64,000 nt of DNA, from assembly GCF_002850255.1 (NCBI RefSeq), contig NZ_CP022522.1, forward strand, positions 1,058,097 through 1,122,096. The letters are read 5' to 3'. Positions within the stretch are counted from its first letter, which is position 1. Each line of letters starts with the position of its first letter. Position numbers and translations under genes: made by a program. Below are positions 53,461 to 63,133 of the stretch, piece by piece. This DNA is from Pseudoalteromonas sp. NC201 (GTDB lineage: Bacteria > Pseudomonadota > Gammaproteobacteria > Enterobacterales > Alteromonadaceae). Below the pieces are notes generated by a model. It searched no databases. It was given only the letters and a program-made list of their open reading frames with translations, and was not told the DNA's origin.

Positions 53461-54846
53461 TTAAGCGTCGTTTTCAATATAGACGGAATCGCTTGCCATA
53501 AGCTCTATGGCGACGATTTCGGAGCGGTTCATGGTGAGTTTATACCTTTCTAACTGTATTCCTTGAGAAGATTTAAACCGCATTACCAAGTTGATTTGAT
53601 AGCGACGTTCAACTGACTTTTTCGAGACCTTTTTCCCTTCAAGGCTATAAAGCTTTCCTGCGCCTTTTTTTAGATAGCGTACAAACGAACTCATGTTAAA
53701 GGTGATACGTTGCTGTACTTCTTCGTAACCGGGTAAAAACTCATCAATATGTACTTGGTTTTTACAGCAAAAATGCAGTAGATGCGCAGCTTGTTTATTT
53801 TGTTGTCGACGTTTTTTTAGCAGCTTATCAACGTCTTCTGGTAGGTCTTTTTTGCGAATATGTTCCAGCCATATCGTTTGTGTACAAACGATGGCGTCCG
53901 TTACTGAGTTTTTAAACTTGTTGCGCCACTTTGGCCGGCCGCGTTGAATATGACGCCATGCCCACTGGGTTAAGTCTTCTTTGAACGTTTCTCTAAGGCC
54001 ATAAATTACGCCAAGCAAAGCAATAAGGGCGACGGTGACTTCTTGAAAGTTAGAGCGGGCGTTGAGCACAATAAACATCACAAAGGCCATGATAATACCA
54101 GTAACCACTCCGCGAACTAAACGCTTTAAATTGGTACTTAAGTCGATGGTTTGTTTGTTAAAAACAACGCCATATTCAATGAGCCTTTCAAGCAATTTCA
54201 TTTTATTGGTAATACGGTTTGGGTCATCCAACGTGACTTGCGAGTTGTAGCTCTGCTCCTCGCGGTATTGGCTCTCTCGTTGACAGAAACTAACAATACA
54301 GCTTCGCTCATGACTAAAGTCGCTTGACTTAGGCCCGCTAGCGATGAGTTTTAAAAACGCTTGCTCAGTATGCCAACTGAGGTAGTTATCTGCGTTTTGA
54401 TAGTAAGGCTTAAGCTTATTGTCCGGTGGCGTGTAACGCCTGAGTTTTTTCAATAGGCGTTCGGTTTCTTCCACTAATAATTGTGCGGCTGGATAAAACT
54501 CATCGGCCTCTTTTAGCTTCAATGTCTGTTTTACATCGGCATCTAGTGCAATGCGGATCTGGTAGCAAAATAGGTTTAGATTAACGCGGTAATCGGTTTT
54601 TTGACCTTTGCTTTGGCTGATAAAGCGGCTACGTACCAAGGGGAGATGAAGCTGCTCCGAGTAATATGCACTGTGACTTTTTATATTGGCATTAAAGTAG
54701 TCTACTTCGTTCAACGTGTTGGTATTAATCCCCATATCGGTTGGGATTGAAAAATACAGGTCGAGTTGGTTTGTCTCTTTGGGAAGGAGTTGATAGTTGA
54801 TTTTAAAAGATAAGCTTTCGTCTTGACTTAGTTTGGCTCTGCTCAC
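53461..54846 (-). CDS. Unknown cytoplasmic/membrane protein with two membrane helices
   Basis: A 461-residue protein with long basic soluble regions on both sides of two adjacent membrane helices (about residues 248-266, VVTGIIMAFVMFIVLNA, and 270-288, VTVALIALLGVIYGL). Charged segments such as LLKKRRQQNKQAAHLLHF and KKLERLIEYG-like pieces surround it, with a cysteine-bearing HFCCKNQ. Both ends should face the cytoplasm. No family recognised; the length and intact frame argue for a working gene. It is divergent from a secreted protein gene. Confidence 0.7.
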   Translation of the reverse strand: MSRAKLSQDESLSFKINYQLLPKETNQLDLYFSIPTDMGINTNTLNEVDYFNANIKSHSAYYSEQLHLPLVRSRFISQSKGQKTDYRVNLNLFCYQIRIALDADVKQTLKLKEADEFYPAAQLLVEETERLLKKLRRYTPPDNKLKPYYQNADNYLSWHTEQAFLKLIASGPKSSDFSHERSCIVSFCQRESQYREEQSYNSQVTLDDPNRITNKMKLLERLIEYGVVFNKQTIDLSTNLKRLVRGVVTGIIMAFVMFIVLNARSNFQEVTVALIALLGVIYGLRETFKEDLTQWAWRHIQRGRPKWRNKFKNSVTDAIVCTQTIWLEHIRKKDLPEDVDKLLKKRRQQNKQAAHLLHFCCKNQVHIDEFLPGYEEVQQRITFNMSSFVRYLKKGAGKLYSLEGKKVSKKSVERRYQINLVMRFKSSQGIQLERYKLTMNRSEIVAIELMASDSVYIENDA

Positions 54847-54979
54847 TCGGGTATGGTGCCTCCTGATATTGTGCGCTTAAATATTACCATAAAATATTAG
54901 ATAAAATGAGTGTAATTAAATTGTAATTACCTGTTCTTTTGTTTATTTTATGTAATCTTATATTTAAAAGGAAAGTTAA

Positions 54980-56350
54980 ATGAAATTATCATATCATCTA
55001 GTTGGTCTCTTGGCTTTTGGTGTGGGTTTTAATTGTGTCGCTGCTGCGCATGAACTCCCATCAATGGGAGAGATTGGACAGTTTAATGTAGATGAAAGAA
55101 TGCGAACTCTATTTACAAATCCATCAAACGTTAAGCCGCTTCAGAAAGTATCATTTGCGATTAAAGAGAGTGTGGCGCAAATAACACCAGCATGTCCAAC
55201 ATTACATACTGGAAACCTATATACGTTAACAAATTCTCAGGCTGGGAATATAAATTGCTACCATTTTGAAATTACGGAACGAAGTAAGACCACTGCTATT
55301 TTAGTGGATCAAGTTGGTGCTACTAATGTAGATCTTTCTATTCTACGCCATAACAATGACGATACATATACGTTACTGGGTTCTTCGAAAAATCCCGGAA
55401 ATCAGGATGAATCAGTTGTTATATTGACGGAACCTGGGCATTATTACTGGTATATCGAAGTTGTGGAATCAGATGGTACACCATTTAACTTCGGTGCTGC
55501 AGTTGCAACTGAGCTTGATGCAAATGAATTCAATGATACAGTCGCTTCATCAACGATTTTACCTGATAGACAAAATAATATTGTCGGGAACATGGATAGT
55601 ATTACGGACATAGATTATTTTCAGTTTACAGCTGTTCGAGGACAAGATCTTTCTTTGAAGCTTGAAAGTACAAACATTAATGAATATATTTTCGAGATTT
55701 ACAATAATGGGTGGATGCCAATAGATAAAGGTAAATATATCCCAGTTACAGGTCTGCAGGAAAATCAACCAATCAACATCAGGGTTAGGGCTAACACAGC
55801 TATTTCGGCTAACCCGAGTAACACCTACAGTTTGCAAGTTGCTTCTATCATCACCTCATTTAGCAATCACGTTGTTTCTGGGGAAAATGGTGTAATTCGC
55901 ATCCCTTATTCCGCATTTAGTAACCCATACCTCACAACTCAAGCTTATCACAAACTGAATTGGTCATTAGTGCTACAAGATTCTACAGGAGCACCGGTTC
56001 AGGGAGCTACGGCTACATTGAAGTTTGTAAAGGATTGGTACAACCCAGTTGACAGTATGGTAGGTCATCAGCAAACCTCTAATTCGGATGGTATAATTTC
56101 CGGGCTAGTTGATCTGAATCTCTGCGATGAAAACGAAGCGCGAGTTAGGCATGTCGACTATAGTATGGGCTATAAAAATACTTGGGAGTCGCAATTTGAA
56201 CGAGGTGCATGGCGAATCGAGATACCTACCAATGTTGACTTAAATGATGATGAAGAAGTGGATTTGATAGGTGTTGGCGGTGATAACTTTCCATGGGTAC
56301 ATTTCGCACATATATGTTACCAAAGGTTAGTTTCCAGTACGCCTTCATAG
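54980..56350 (+). CDS. Secreted protein with PPC-like domain
   Basis: A 456-residue exported protein (signal peptide about 1-23, ending VAAAHE). Residues about 75-165 and 175-285 look like two pre-peptidase C-terminal (PPC) beta domains: NEFNDTVASSTILPDR, then DIDYFQFTAVRGQDLSLKLE is the usual pattern. The last ~165 residues are a further strand-rich part (LNWSLVLQDSTGAPVQGATA) like an immunoglobulin or Tat-like surface domain. No peptidase motif is present, so it is a binding or structural secreted protein rather than an enzyme. Base composition is more AT-rich than its neighbours. Confidence 0.7.
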   Translation: MKLSYHLVGLLAFGVGFNCVAAAHELPSMGEIGQFNVDERMRTLFTNPSNVKPLQKVSFAIKESVAQITPACPTLHTGNLYTLTNSQAGNINCYHFEITERSKTTAILVDQVGATNVDLSILRHNNDDTYTLLGSSKNPGNQDESVVILTEPGHYYWYIEVVESDGTPFNFGAAVATELDANEFNDTVASSTILPDRQNNIVGNMDSITDIDYFQFTAVRGQDLSLKLESTNINEYIFEIYNNGWMPIDKGKYIPVTGLQENQPINIRVRANTAISANPSNTYSLQVASIITSFSNHVVSGENGVIRIPYSAFSNPYLTTQAYHKLNWSLVLQDSTGAPVQGATATLKFVKDWYNPVDSMVGHQQTSNSDGIISGLVDLNLCDENEARVRHVDYSMGYKNTWESQFERGAWRIEIPTNVDLNDDEEVDLIGVGGDNFPWVHFAHICYQRLVSSTPS

Positions 56351-56402
56351 ACCAAAGGTATATTAGAGGCTTTAACGGATATTAGAGCCTCTTGATTAAA
56401 GA

Positions 56403-57125
56403 TTAAGAATACCTAACCGTTGCATTTTGTCCCAGCTGCTCAGCAATATTTTGAATAAATCCATGCCCAGTCAATTGTCTTCCTAGTGCTAGAGTCGTTT
56501 GTTGTGTTTCTCTAGGACCATCCATCAGTGCTTTGAAGTCGATTATATCTGCGAAATTTTCGCTAGTAACATCATACTTTCCCCAGAGTTTACTGGTGCC
56601 GCCATTATCGTCTCGTTCCATCTGCGTATATTGTAAGAAGTTGGCTTTTACTTCATTTGCAAGGTTGACTAGTGCCTTATTGCTATTGAGCTTTCCTTCT
56701 AAATAAGTAATATCTTCAGCCGAGATATTACCTGTCACCTTCAATTCGCCCTGTTCGTTGACTGAAAACCCCCACTCATTTTCAGTCAGTTCAGGTCGTT
56801 CAGTGGCAATATCCGAGAGTGTTTTGTCATATTCTTTAGACATGCTATCCGCCGATTTAAACATGCTGCCACCCAGATAAAGCTCGGCGATTGCTTCACC
56901 AGTCATAACGCTTGCACTTTTTATCGTTTGCTCGACCTCTTTTGATACACCTATCGTTATTGGTCGCTCATAAACTGGTGGGGTCACATGCTTAGCTGTT
57001 TGAGAAAATGTATCATTTTTCAGTGCGTCTCCGGATCTCTCGACTTTAGTCTGAGCAACTGTATCTGAGCTTACAGTTGATAGACTGTTTACCAACGTTT
57101 CTCTTGGTTGATTTATAATCTTCAT
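56403..57125 (-). CDS. Unknown protein, 240 residues
   Basis: A soluble protein without signal peptide. The first ~80 residues are Ser/Thr-rich and probably disordered (SLSTVSSDTVAQTKVERSG). The rest is helical, with a segment EWGFSVNEQGELKVTGNISA near residues 118-137 that resembles the short NEQGELKV...I..ED strands of uncharacterised Vibrio/Pseudoalteromonas proteins. No known domain. It stands alone on the reverse strand. Confidence 0.6.
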   Translation of the reverse strand: MKIINQPRETLVNSLSTVSSDTVAQTKVERSGDALKNDTFSQTAKHVTPPVYERPITIGVSKEVEQTIKSASVMTGEAIAELYLGGSMFKSADSMSKEYDKTLSDIATERPELTENEWGFSVNEQGELKVTGNISAEDITYLEGKLNSNKALVNLANEVKANFLQYTQMERDDNGGTSKLWGKYDVTSENFADIIDFKALMDGPRETQQTTLALGRQLTGHGFIQNIAEQLGQNATVRYS

Positions 57126-57225
57126 ATATTTCCTTATCTACGTATAGGTAACGATCTTTTATCGACAACTTAGAATTATAGTTTAATGTTATTTTTATGT
57201 AATCTGACTATGGTGCCTTTTTGGA

Positions 57226-58314
57226 TTAGAGATGGACTTTTTCGCCTTCATTTAAAATATACAGTGGCGTTTTGGCTTTTAGCACTTGTTGCATATGCAG
57301 TAAGCGGAAAAGCGCTGAATGTGAGGTTTTATCTCCCATTTTCCAACTAGCATTGCCATAGCCCCAAGGCACCATGACTTTACAGCCGAGCTCTTTTGCG
57401 GCAGTCAGTGCATCTTCTGGTGTGGTGTGTACTTTACGATACCAATCAGGATGTTCTTCGCTGTAGTATGAGGCAATTGGAAGTAGGCACACATCAATAT
57501 CACCATATTTTTCTTGAATATCTTTGAAATGTGGTGAATATCCCGTATCTCCAGCAAAAAATAGAGTCTTGCCTTGGTGTTCTAATATCCAGCCACCCCA
57601 TAGTGCAGCGCCATGATCTTCGTATAAAAACGGCACCCAAATACGGCTGCTAAAGTGATTTGCAGGCACAAAGTGTGCAGTTACTTCACCAAGTTGTTTG
57701 CTTGAATACCACTCCATTTCAGAAACCTTGTATCCATCTTCAGGAAAGTGCTCTGCAAATCCAAGTGGGGTGAGGTAATTTGGCCCAGTACCAATCGCTT
57801 CGATATCGCGCTTGTTAAAATGATCGTAATGAATGTGGGAGTACATTACGGCATTGGTTTGTTGTAACTCTGTTTGACTGAGCTGTGCAGGTTGATTGCG
57901 ATTAAACCCTTCTGAGAGGCGAAATGCCCAGTTTACAGGCCAGTCAAATTGAGCCGTGACGGGGTCAAACAAAAACTGTTGCCCATCTTTGGTGTTGACT
58001 TTAAAACTCGCATGTCCGAGCCATTGGATAGCAAAGCCGGTATTGAGCGAGAGAGTGGGGTTGTTGCCAACGTACGTGCAATCTTGCATTTCGGACTGAC
58101 ATTGAATTTGTTGGGTGACTGGATAGCAGTTTTCTTCGCAGGTCACGGGATAATCTTTAAACTTATTGTAGATGTTGGAATATCTATCTTCATACCCTTC
58201 TACAGAGCTATGTTTTACCACGGAAGACTCAGATTTTATTCGCTCTACAACATTACTATTACTGCAGCCTGTTAATGTGATTATGACTGCCAAAGTAAGC
58301 CTTTTCATGCCCAT
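57226..58314 (-). CDS. Lipoprotein metallo-beta-lactamase-fold hydrolase (UlaG/NAPE-PLD-like)
   Basis: A 362-residue lipoprotein with lipobox LTGC (Cys17 region) and an MBL-fold domain. WLGHASFKVNTKDGQQFLFD, the zinc motif SHIHYDHFN (HxHxDH, near residues 157-163), VPANHFSSR (His near 213) and FFAGDTGYSPHF (Asp near 252) are in order. This set resembles the NAPE-PLD/RomA branch, which acts on phospholipids or other lipids, rather than antibiotic-hydrolysing enzymes. It sits at the outer or inner membrane on the periplasmic side. It is upstream of neither kinase gene but on the same strand. Confidence 0.85.
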   Translation of the reverse strand: MGMKRLTLAVIITLTGCSNSNVVERIKSESSVVKHSSVEGYEDRYSNIYNKFKDYPVTCEENCYPVTQQIQCQSEMQDCTYVGNNPTLSLNTGFAIQWLGHASFKVNTKDGQQFLFDPVTAQFDWPVNWAFRLSEGFNRNQPAQLSQTELQQTNAVMYSHIHYDHFNKRDIEAIGTGPNYLTPLGFAEHFPEDGYKVSEMEWYSSKQLGEVTAHFVPANHFSSRIWVPFLYEDHGAALWGGWILEHQGKTLFFAGDTGYSPHFKDIQEKYGDIDVCLLPIASYYSEEHPDWYRKVHTTPEDALTAAKELGCKVMVPWGYGNASWKMGDKTSHSALFRLLHMQQVLKAKTPLYILNEGEKVHL

Positions 58315-58400
58315 TCCTTTTTATAATTATTAGTTATTTTTTGGAGTTTACCAATAAAAGGGAATGGGGTGTAGCGGTGAATTAAGCCTTAGGTGAGAGA

Positions 58401-59099
58401 CTAGGAATTACGTTCCTGCGCCTCAAACTTATATCCCGCTCCGTAAATAGAGTGGATAAAGTCGTATTTAGGCGCGATGCTTTGCAGCTTTTTACGAATA
58501 TTTTTAATATGGCTATCTATGGTTCTGTCGCTAACAATGTGGCTGTCATCGTAGATGTGATCCATCAATAAGTCGCGGCTATAAATTCGGCACGGGTGTC
58601 CGTACATCGCCTTTAAGAGCATGAACTCGACATAAGTGAACGTCGCTCTCGCGTCGAGGAAGGAGACAAACAAGCTCTCTTCGTCTAGTTTAAGTTTGCT
58701 CTCTGTTTCTGACACTGTGCCGCGCTCGTTTAGCGTCACGCGTCTTAAAATCGCCTTCACTCTTGCGACGACTTCTTTTGGACTATAGGGTTTACACACA
58801 TAATCATCAGCACCCACTTCAAGACCAAGGAGACGATCGATTTCTTCTACTTTGGCGGTGATCATGACAATTGGTACGTTAGAATAAGCTCTGATCCGCT
58901 TGCAAATTTCGATACCGTCAAGATTAGGCAGCATGAGGTCGAGTAAGATAAGGGCAGGTTGCTGTTGTTTAAAAGCCTCTTCAGCTAAAGCGCCATCATG
59001 AACACAATGGCTGGTATACTCGGCTTGAGCCAAATACTTACTTAAAATATCGGCAAGTTTTGGTTCATCTTCGACGATTAAAATATGTTTGTTTGGCAC
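58401..59099 (-). CDS. OmpR-family response regulator (BaeR-like)
   Basis: A 232-residue regulator with a receiver domain (aspartate near residue 55 in LILLDLMLPNLDG, lysine in DYVCKPYSPKEVVARV) and a C-terminal winged helix (IYSRDLLMDHIYDDSHIVSD). It is on the same strand as the kinase and 15 bp after it. BaeR-type regulators answer envelope stress, but the target here is likely linked to the adjacent cytochrome peroxidase. Confidence 0.9.
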   Translation of the reverse strand: MPNKHILIVEDEPKLADILSKYLAQAEYTSHCVHDGALAEEAFKQQQPALILLDLMLPNLDGIEICKRIRAYSNVPIVMITAKVEEIDRLLGLEVGADDYVCKPYSPKEVVARVKAILRRVTLNERGTVSETESKLKLDEESLFVSFLDARATFTYVEFMLLKAMYGHPCRIYSRDLLMDHIYDDSHIVSDRTIDSHIKNIRKKLQSIAPKYDFIHSIYGAGYKFEAQERNS

Positions 59100-59114
59100 G
59101 GGGGAAACTCATTA

Positions 59115-60584
59115 TTATTTCAGTTCAATAATAATAGCGAGACCACCCAGTTCGCTCAAGTCCGCAGTGATTTTTCCGTTGTGGGCAGCAACAATACTTT
59201 GGCAAATGGCTAAACCAAGGCCAGAGCCACCCGTTTTTCTACTCCGCGCTTCCTCTACTCGATAGAGCCTATCAAATAGTTTGTTTAGCTGTTCTTGTGG
59301 TACAGAAGGGGCGCTGTCCTGCCAGTAAATTATCGTTTTATCTTGTCGTTGTATGACTTTTACATCGAGATTTCCCGGTTGTTCAACTGAGGAGTCTGTG
59401 TAACGCAAAGTGTTTTGCAACAAGTTGTCGAATAGCTGCCCAAGGCGCTGCTCGTCACATTCTAAGGTAAAATGCTCATCGCATTGCAAGGAATAAGCAA
59501 GATGGTGCTTTTCAATTTGGTGACTACTTTTTGCGAATGTGCGTGAGAGCAGGTCGTAAAGGTTTTCTTTATCCATGTTGTAAGTAAGTGCACCGCGGTC
59601 TGACAGCGATAGTTGATGTAAATCGTCCACCAGCCGAGTCAATCGTTGGATCTCTTCGTTAAGCGACATAAGTTGTTCGGGATTGCTTGCGATAATGCCA
59701 TCAATCATTCCCTCAAGTTCCGCGCGGATCACGGCAATCGGCGTGCGGAGCTCGTGCGAAATATCCGCTATCCACTGCTGCCTAGCTATTTGGTTCTGCG
59801 CTAATGTGTCTGCCAAACGGTTCATATCTCTGGCAAGCAAACCGAGTTCGTCTTTACTCGCGATATCGACGCGAGCATCGTAATTTCCTTGTGTCAGTGT
59901 TTTTGCATTACGGCGCAACAACACGATTGGGTTGACCATATATTTACTAAAAGGCACAGCAATCACTAAAGTAACCAACAGGGCGACAAGCGCAATGATG
60001 ATGAACTGTTTACGTTGTTGCTCTGCAAACAGTTGGTCGAAGTCATTGCGTACCAAGCCACTTTGCTCGACACCTAAGTAGGCGATAATCTGTTCGCGTT
60101 TAGGCTGCGCCAAGTGGTCGCTTTGATAGACAGGGAACCACAGCGAAGTCTGCTTACTTTTCGGTGTGCCCATAATAATATTGCCTTGTGTGTCTTTGAT
60201 AAGCAGGCGTTTTTTATTGTCCAAACGTGGTGGGGGGCCATCACGTCTTCGTGGCCCTCCTTCGCCTCTTTCACGATGTCTTGGTGGTGGACGAGAATGT
60301 AGCCTATCTCGTGGGCGCTCATCCTCAGAAAGACCATAGAAGCTACGTACTATGCTATCCCAATCCTCTGAGCCTCGATACACCCAGTTCAATGAACCAT
60401 GGCGTGCGTAAGTCTCGGCAACTTGCGTTACCACCTCTTTGAGTTGCGCCCGAGAGGTATTTTCAAGATAGGCCGTAAAGCTTTTTTCAAACGCTAATTT
60501 ATTGGCGATATAGATAGCCAGCACCAATGTGGTGTTGGCTATCAAAATTATCAGCAATAGTTTGACGCGAATGGTCATTTTCAT
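59115..60584 (-). CDS. Sensor histidine kinase with Arg/Pro-rich periplasmic insert (BaeS-like)
   Basis: A 489-residue kinase with two membrane helices (about 8-30 and 190-212), a HAMP domain, HisKA (ISHELRTPIAVIRAELEGM, His near 280) and HATPase (LFDNLLQNTLRYTDS, then GGSGLGLAICQSIVAAH). The periplasmic sensor contains an unusual Arg/Pro-rich stretch at residues 90-120 (RPPPRHRERGEGG then PRRRDGPPPR), which could bind an anionic ligand, metal or haem-related compound. It begins 20 bp after the di-haem peroxidase stop, so peroxidase, kinase and regulator appear to be one operon. Confidence 0.9.
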   Translation of the reverse strand: MKMTIRVKLLLIILIANTTLVLAIYIANKLAFEKSFTAYLENTSRAQLKEVVTQVAETYARHGSLNWVYRGSEDWDSIVRSFYGLSEDERPRDRLHSRPPPRHRERGEGGPRRRDGPPPRLDNKKRLLIKDTQGNIIMGTPKSKQTSLWFPVYQSDHLAQPKREQIIAYLGVEQSGLVRNDFDQLFAEQQRKQFIIIALVALLVTLVIAVPFSKYMVNPIVLLRRNAKTLTQGNYDARVDIASKDELGLLARDMNRLADTLAQNQIARQQWIADISHELRTPIAVIRAELEGMIDGIIASNPEQLMSLNEEIQRLTRLVDDLHQLSLSDRGALTYNMDKENLYDLLSRTFAKSSHQIEKHHLAYSLQCDEHFTLECDEQRLGQLFDNLLQNTLRYTDSSVEQPGNLDVKVIQRQDKTIIYWQDSAPSVPQEQLNKLFDRLYRVEEARSRKTGGSGLGLAICQSIVAAHNGKITADLSELGGLAIIIELK

Positions 60585-60604
60585 GGTTGTTGTTATTCCA
60601 CCGG

Positions 60605-62101
60605 TTAACGTTGTGCACGCAAGCGTAAATTATCAGGGTCTGGTGTGCGACGGTTTGGCATCCATTTTCTTACGCACCGTTGGTCTTTTGCACACTTGTC
60701 TGTCAAGGCATGTAAAAACGCAACGAGATCCTGCTTTTGTTGTGGCGCTAAATTGGCGGCAACAAAGGGTGATTGGCGCAGTAACGTTAACGCCGCTTCA
60801 CTATTTTCTCTCGCTTGTAGGTTTAGTGTGTCACACTGAGCGGTTAAGGAAAACTGCTTTAATCCACAAGCACCACCACGTTGAAAAAATTGCTCGACGG
60901 TTTGCTCAGGATTTGAGTAATGATTGACCACTTGTTCTAACGACTCGTAGGCTCCTGCGTGACCATATGGCGCAGTCAGGGCAACATTTATTAAGCTAGG
61001 GACTCTAAACGCAAATTGGTTGCGAGGCGAGGGGTCAATTGCAGCGCGTCCGATATCGGCCTGATTATCTTGTGTACCAATACCATACTGTGGAAAGGCG
61101 AGGTTAAAGAAACCATCGTTAGTGAAACGTTCACCGCTGTGGCACCCAACACATCCTGCACCGCCTTCAGCTATAGGAGTAAAAAAGAGTTTAGCACCAC
61201 GCTTTTGTTTGTCGCTGAGTGCGCCACGGTCACCTCGGGCATAGCGATGCCAATTGGTATCCACCATCACAAATGACGCTTGATACTGGCCGAGTGCAAA
61301 AGCGATACTATCAAAGGTAATTAAGGTTTGCGCGTCAGCTTGCGAGTTGAATGCTTTTCTAAAGGCTTGAAGCCAATCATTGGTGGCCAAACCTCCTGCC
61401 TCTTCACCGTAATCGCCAATACGCTGGGCTAAGTGTGAGCGGACTTGTTCATTGGTTTCGGCACTTTCGAAAGCCTCTCCACGCATTTCTTCACGAGAGG
61501 TGACAGGAAAGCGAGACAGGGTTGCAACTAGTGAATCTGCCGCGTTTACATCTGGTTGGTTAAAACCTGAATCAGGCGTACTGATAAAACTGCTTTCATT
61601 GCCTTGGTCGTCAGTGATAGTCACACGTTGAACACGGCCGTCCCAAAATAAAGCGTTGTTGGCAAATCCGGTATTAAAAATGGTGGGAGAGTTACGTGGA
61701 ATATTGATGTCATCGTTGATTGCTTGACGACCTGGGCCTACCACATCACTTTCTACTGCGTTTGTACCTATTGGCAACGAAAGGCCATCGGCACCACCGA
61801 GCCTTGGATCGTGACAGCTTGCACAGGCGACTGATTTTTCTCCCCCAAGGGCCTTGCTAAAGAATAACTGCATGCCGAGCTGAGCAATGGGATCTGAGAT
61901 CCTCGGCAGTTGTTGTGCACCTGCTACTCTGCCAGTAATACCGCGAGCACGCATAATTTGTGAGAGTTCATCATCCAGTGCCGAGTTTGGTTGTGGCTGG
62001 CCTGGAGGCGGAGGTGGTAGAGGCTTATGTTGTGCTGCTATTGGTAAACTTGCCACAGCGGTAACAAGTGCCATTGCACGTAGAAAGTTCGCGTTGTTCA
62101 T
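60605..62101 (-). CDS. Di-haem cytochrome c peroxidase / MauG-family protein
   Basis: A 498-residue periplasmic protein read from the ATG of MNNANFLRAMA with a signal peptide (about 1-24). Two haem c sites are visible: CASCHD near residue 94 and CVGCHSGERF near 320. The linker LPPPPPGQPQPN follows the signal peptide. Family members reduce hydrogen peroxide or carry out long-range oxidation. KDQRCVRKWMPNRR near the C-terminus is an extra cysteine-bearing tail. It is first in an operon with a sensor kinase and regulator; the two-component system may sense the peroxidase's substrate or redox state. Confidence 0.87.
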   Translation of the reverse strand: MNNANFLRAMALVTAVASLPIAAQHKPLPPPPPGQPQPNSALDDELSQIMRARGITGRVAGAQQLPRISDPIAQLGMQLFFSKALGGEKSVACASCHDPRLGGADGLSLPIGTNAVESDVVGPGRQAINDDINIPRNSPTIFNTGFANNALFWDGRVQRVTITDDQGNESSFISTPDSGFNQPDVNAADSLVATLSRFPVTSREEMRGEAFESAETNEQVRSHLAQRIGDYGEEAGGLATNDWLQAFRKAFNSQADAQTLITFDSIAFALGQYQASFVMVDTNWHRYARGDRGALSDKQKRGAKLFFTPIAEGGAGCVGCHSGERFTNDGFFNLAFPQYGIGTQDNQADIGRAAIDPSPRNQFAFRVPSLINVALTAPYGHAGAYESLEQVVNHYSNPEQTVEQFFQRGGACGLKQFSLTAQCDTLNLQARENSEAALTLLRQSPFVAANLAPQQKQDLVAFLHALTDKCAKDQRCVRKWMPNRRTPDPDNLRLRAQR

Positions 62102-62345
62102 CGTTATTCCAAACCTTATTGTGATTCGAGTTTTAAAATTGGCAGGCAAAAGTGCAGAGAATGTGAAAATGGAAATTTTTGTTTTGGATGAAGGGTTATC
62201 GAACGTAAAATATTTAGAAGTGATTTGTATTTTAGTTTTTATTTTAGCTAAAACATTGTGTTAGCATAAGCCACGAACGCTTTATGATGATTAACTTTGT
62301 TCGTGGCGTGAAGATCTTATGCAATTAGCAAAGAATTACACTGTA

Positions 62346-62978
62346 TTATCTGTTTACATAGTTTCCGCGATATAGCCACATTGAATCCATGTTTTCATTG
62401 TGATTAACAAGGCCAACACCTGTAACAACAGAGTTATTACCTGATGCTGGTGGGAAATATGAAACTTCAATACCGCCACTTCCTGGGTCATAGCAGGTTT
62501 TTGATTGGTTCGTTGATTTAACTCCCGTTCCGTAGAATATCTCAGAGCCTAGATTTCCTTGACTATCAAATTTTCGGTAACTCACCCGCAGCGCTGCAAT
62601 ATCATCTGAACCATTGATGCGCCACTCCATACCTGTAATTGCGATATTGTCGGATGTATTTACGTACTGACATTCAAGTTCGTGACTTGGTTTGCTGCCG
62701 TAGTTTTTGCTGTAAATCTGACCAAATTCACCATTGCCTAATATTTGACGATACCACAAGGTGATGGTAGTTACCGTTGTTTTTCCGGCTCGAGCACCAA
62801 TGCCAACTAAGACGTGATCAGGAATTAACATTGGGATTGGATTTTGCTCAGGAACCATAGTTGCACGTTCACCATACTTATATACATCGACATCAGTAAT
62901 ATAGTAACCCGAGTTATTTGCTTGTACTAACGGTGAGAGTAATAAAGCCGCGACCGGCAAGATATGTTTATTTTTCAT
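62346..62978 (-). CDS. Unknown secreted protein, 210 residues
   Basis: Signal peptide (MKNKHILPVAALLLSPLVQA), then a strand-rich mature part: YYITDVDVYKYGERATMVPE, GIGARAGKTTVTTITLWYRQ and GVGLVNHNENMDSMWLY. The repeated G-I/V-G-A/L pattern and aromatic ends suggest a beta-rich lectin-like or adhesin-like fold. One internal cysteine pair (near 102 and 160) may form a disulfide. No family recognised. It stands alone. Confidence 0.6.
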   Translation of the reverse strand: MKNKHILPVAALLLSPLVQANNSGYYITDVDVYKYGERATMVPEQNPIPMLIPDHVLVGIGARAGKTTVTTITLWYRQILGNGEFGQIYSKNYGSKPSHELECQYVNTSDNIAITGMEWRINGSDDIAALRVSYRKFDSQGNLGSEIFYGTGVKSTNQSKTCYDPGSGGIEVSYFPPASGNNSVVTGVGLVNHNENMDSMWLYRGNYVNR

Positions 62979-63133
62979 AGTATAAGTCCTTTAATTAAAA
63001 TATGAACAAAGAAGTTTGGCATCATTTCATATTTATTTACATATGTAAATAAAATGAATATTATTTGTTTTTTTAGATCTTATTCATATTTCCTATTTAA
63101 AGCTAAAGAAGTCCCACCACGTATTTTATTGAG

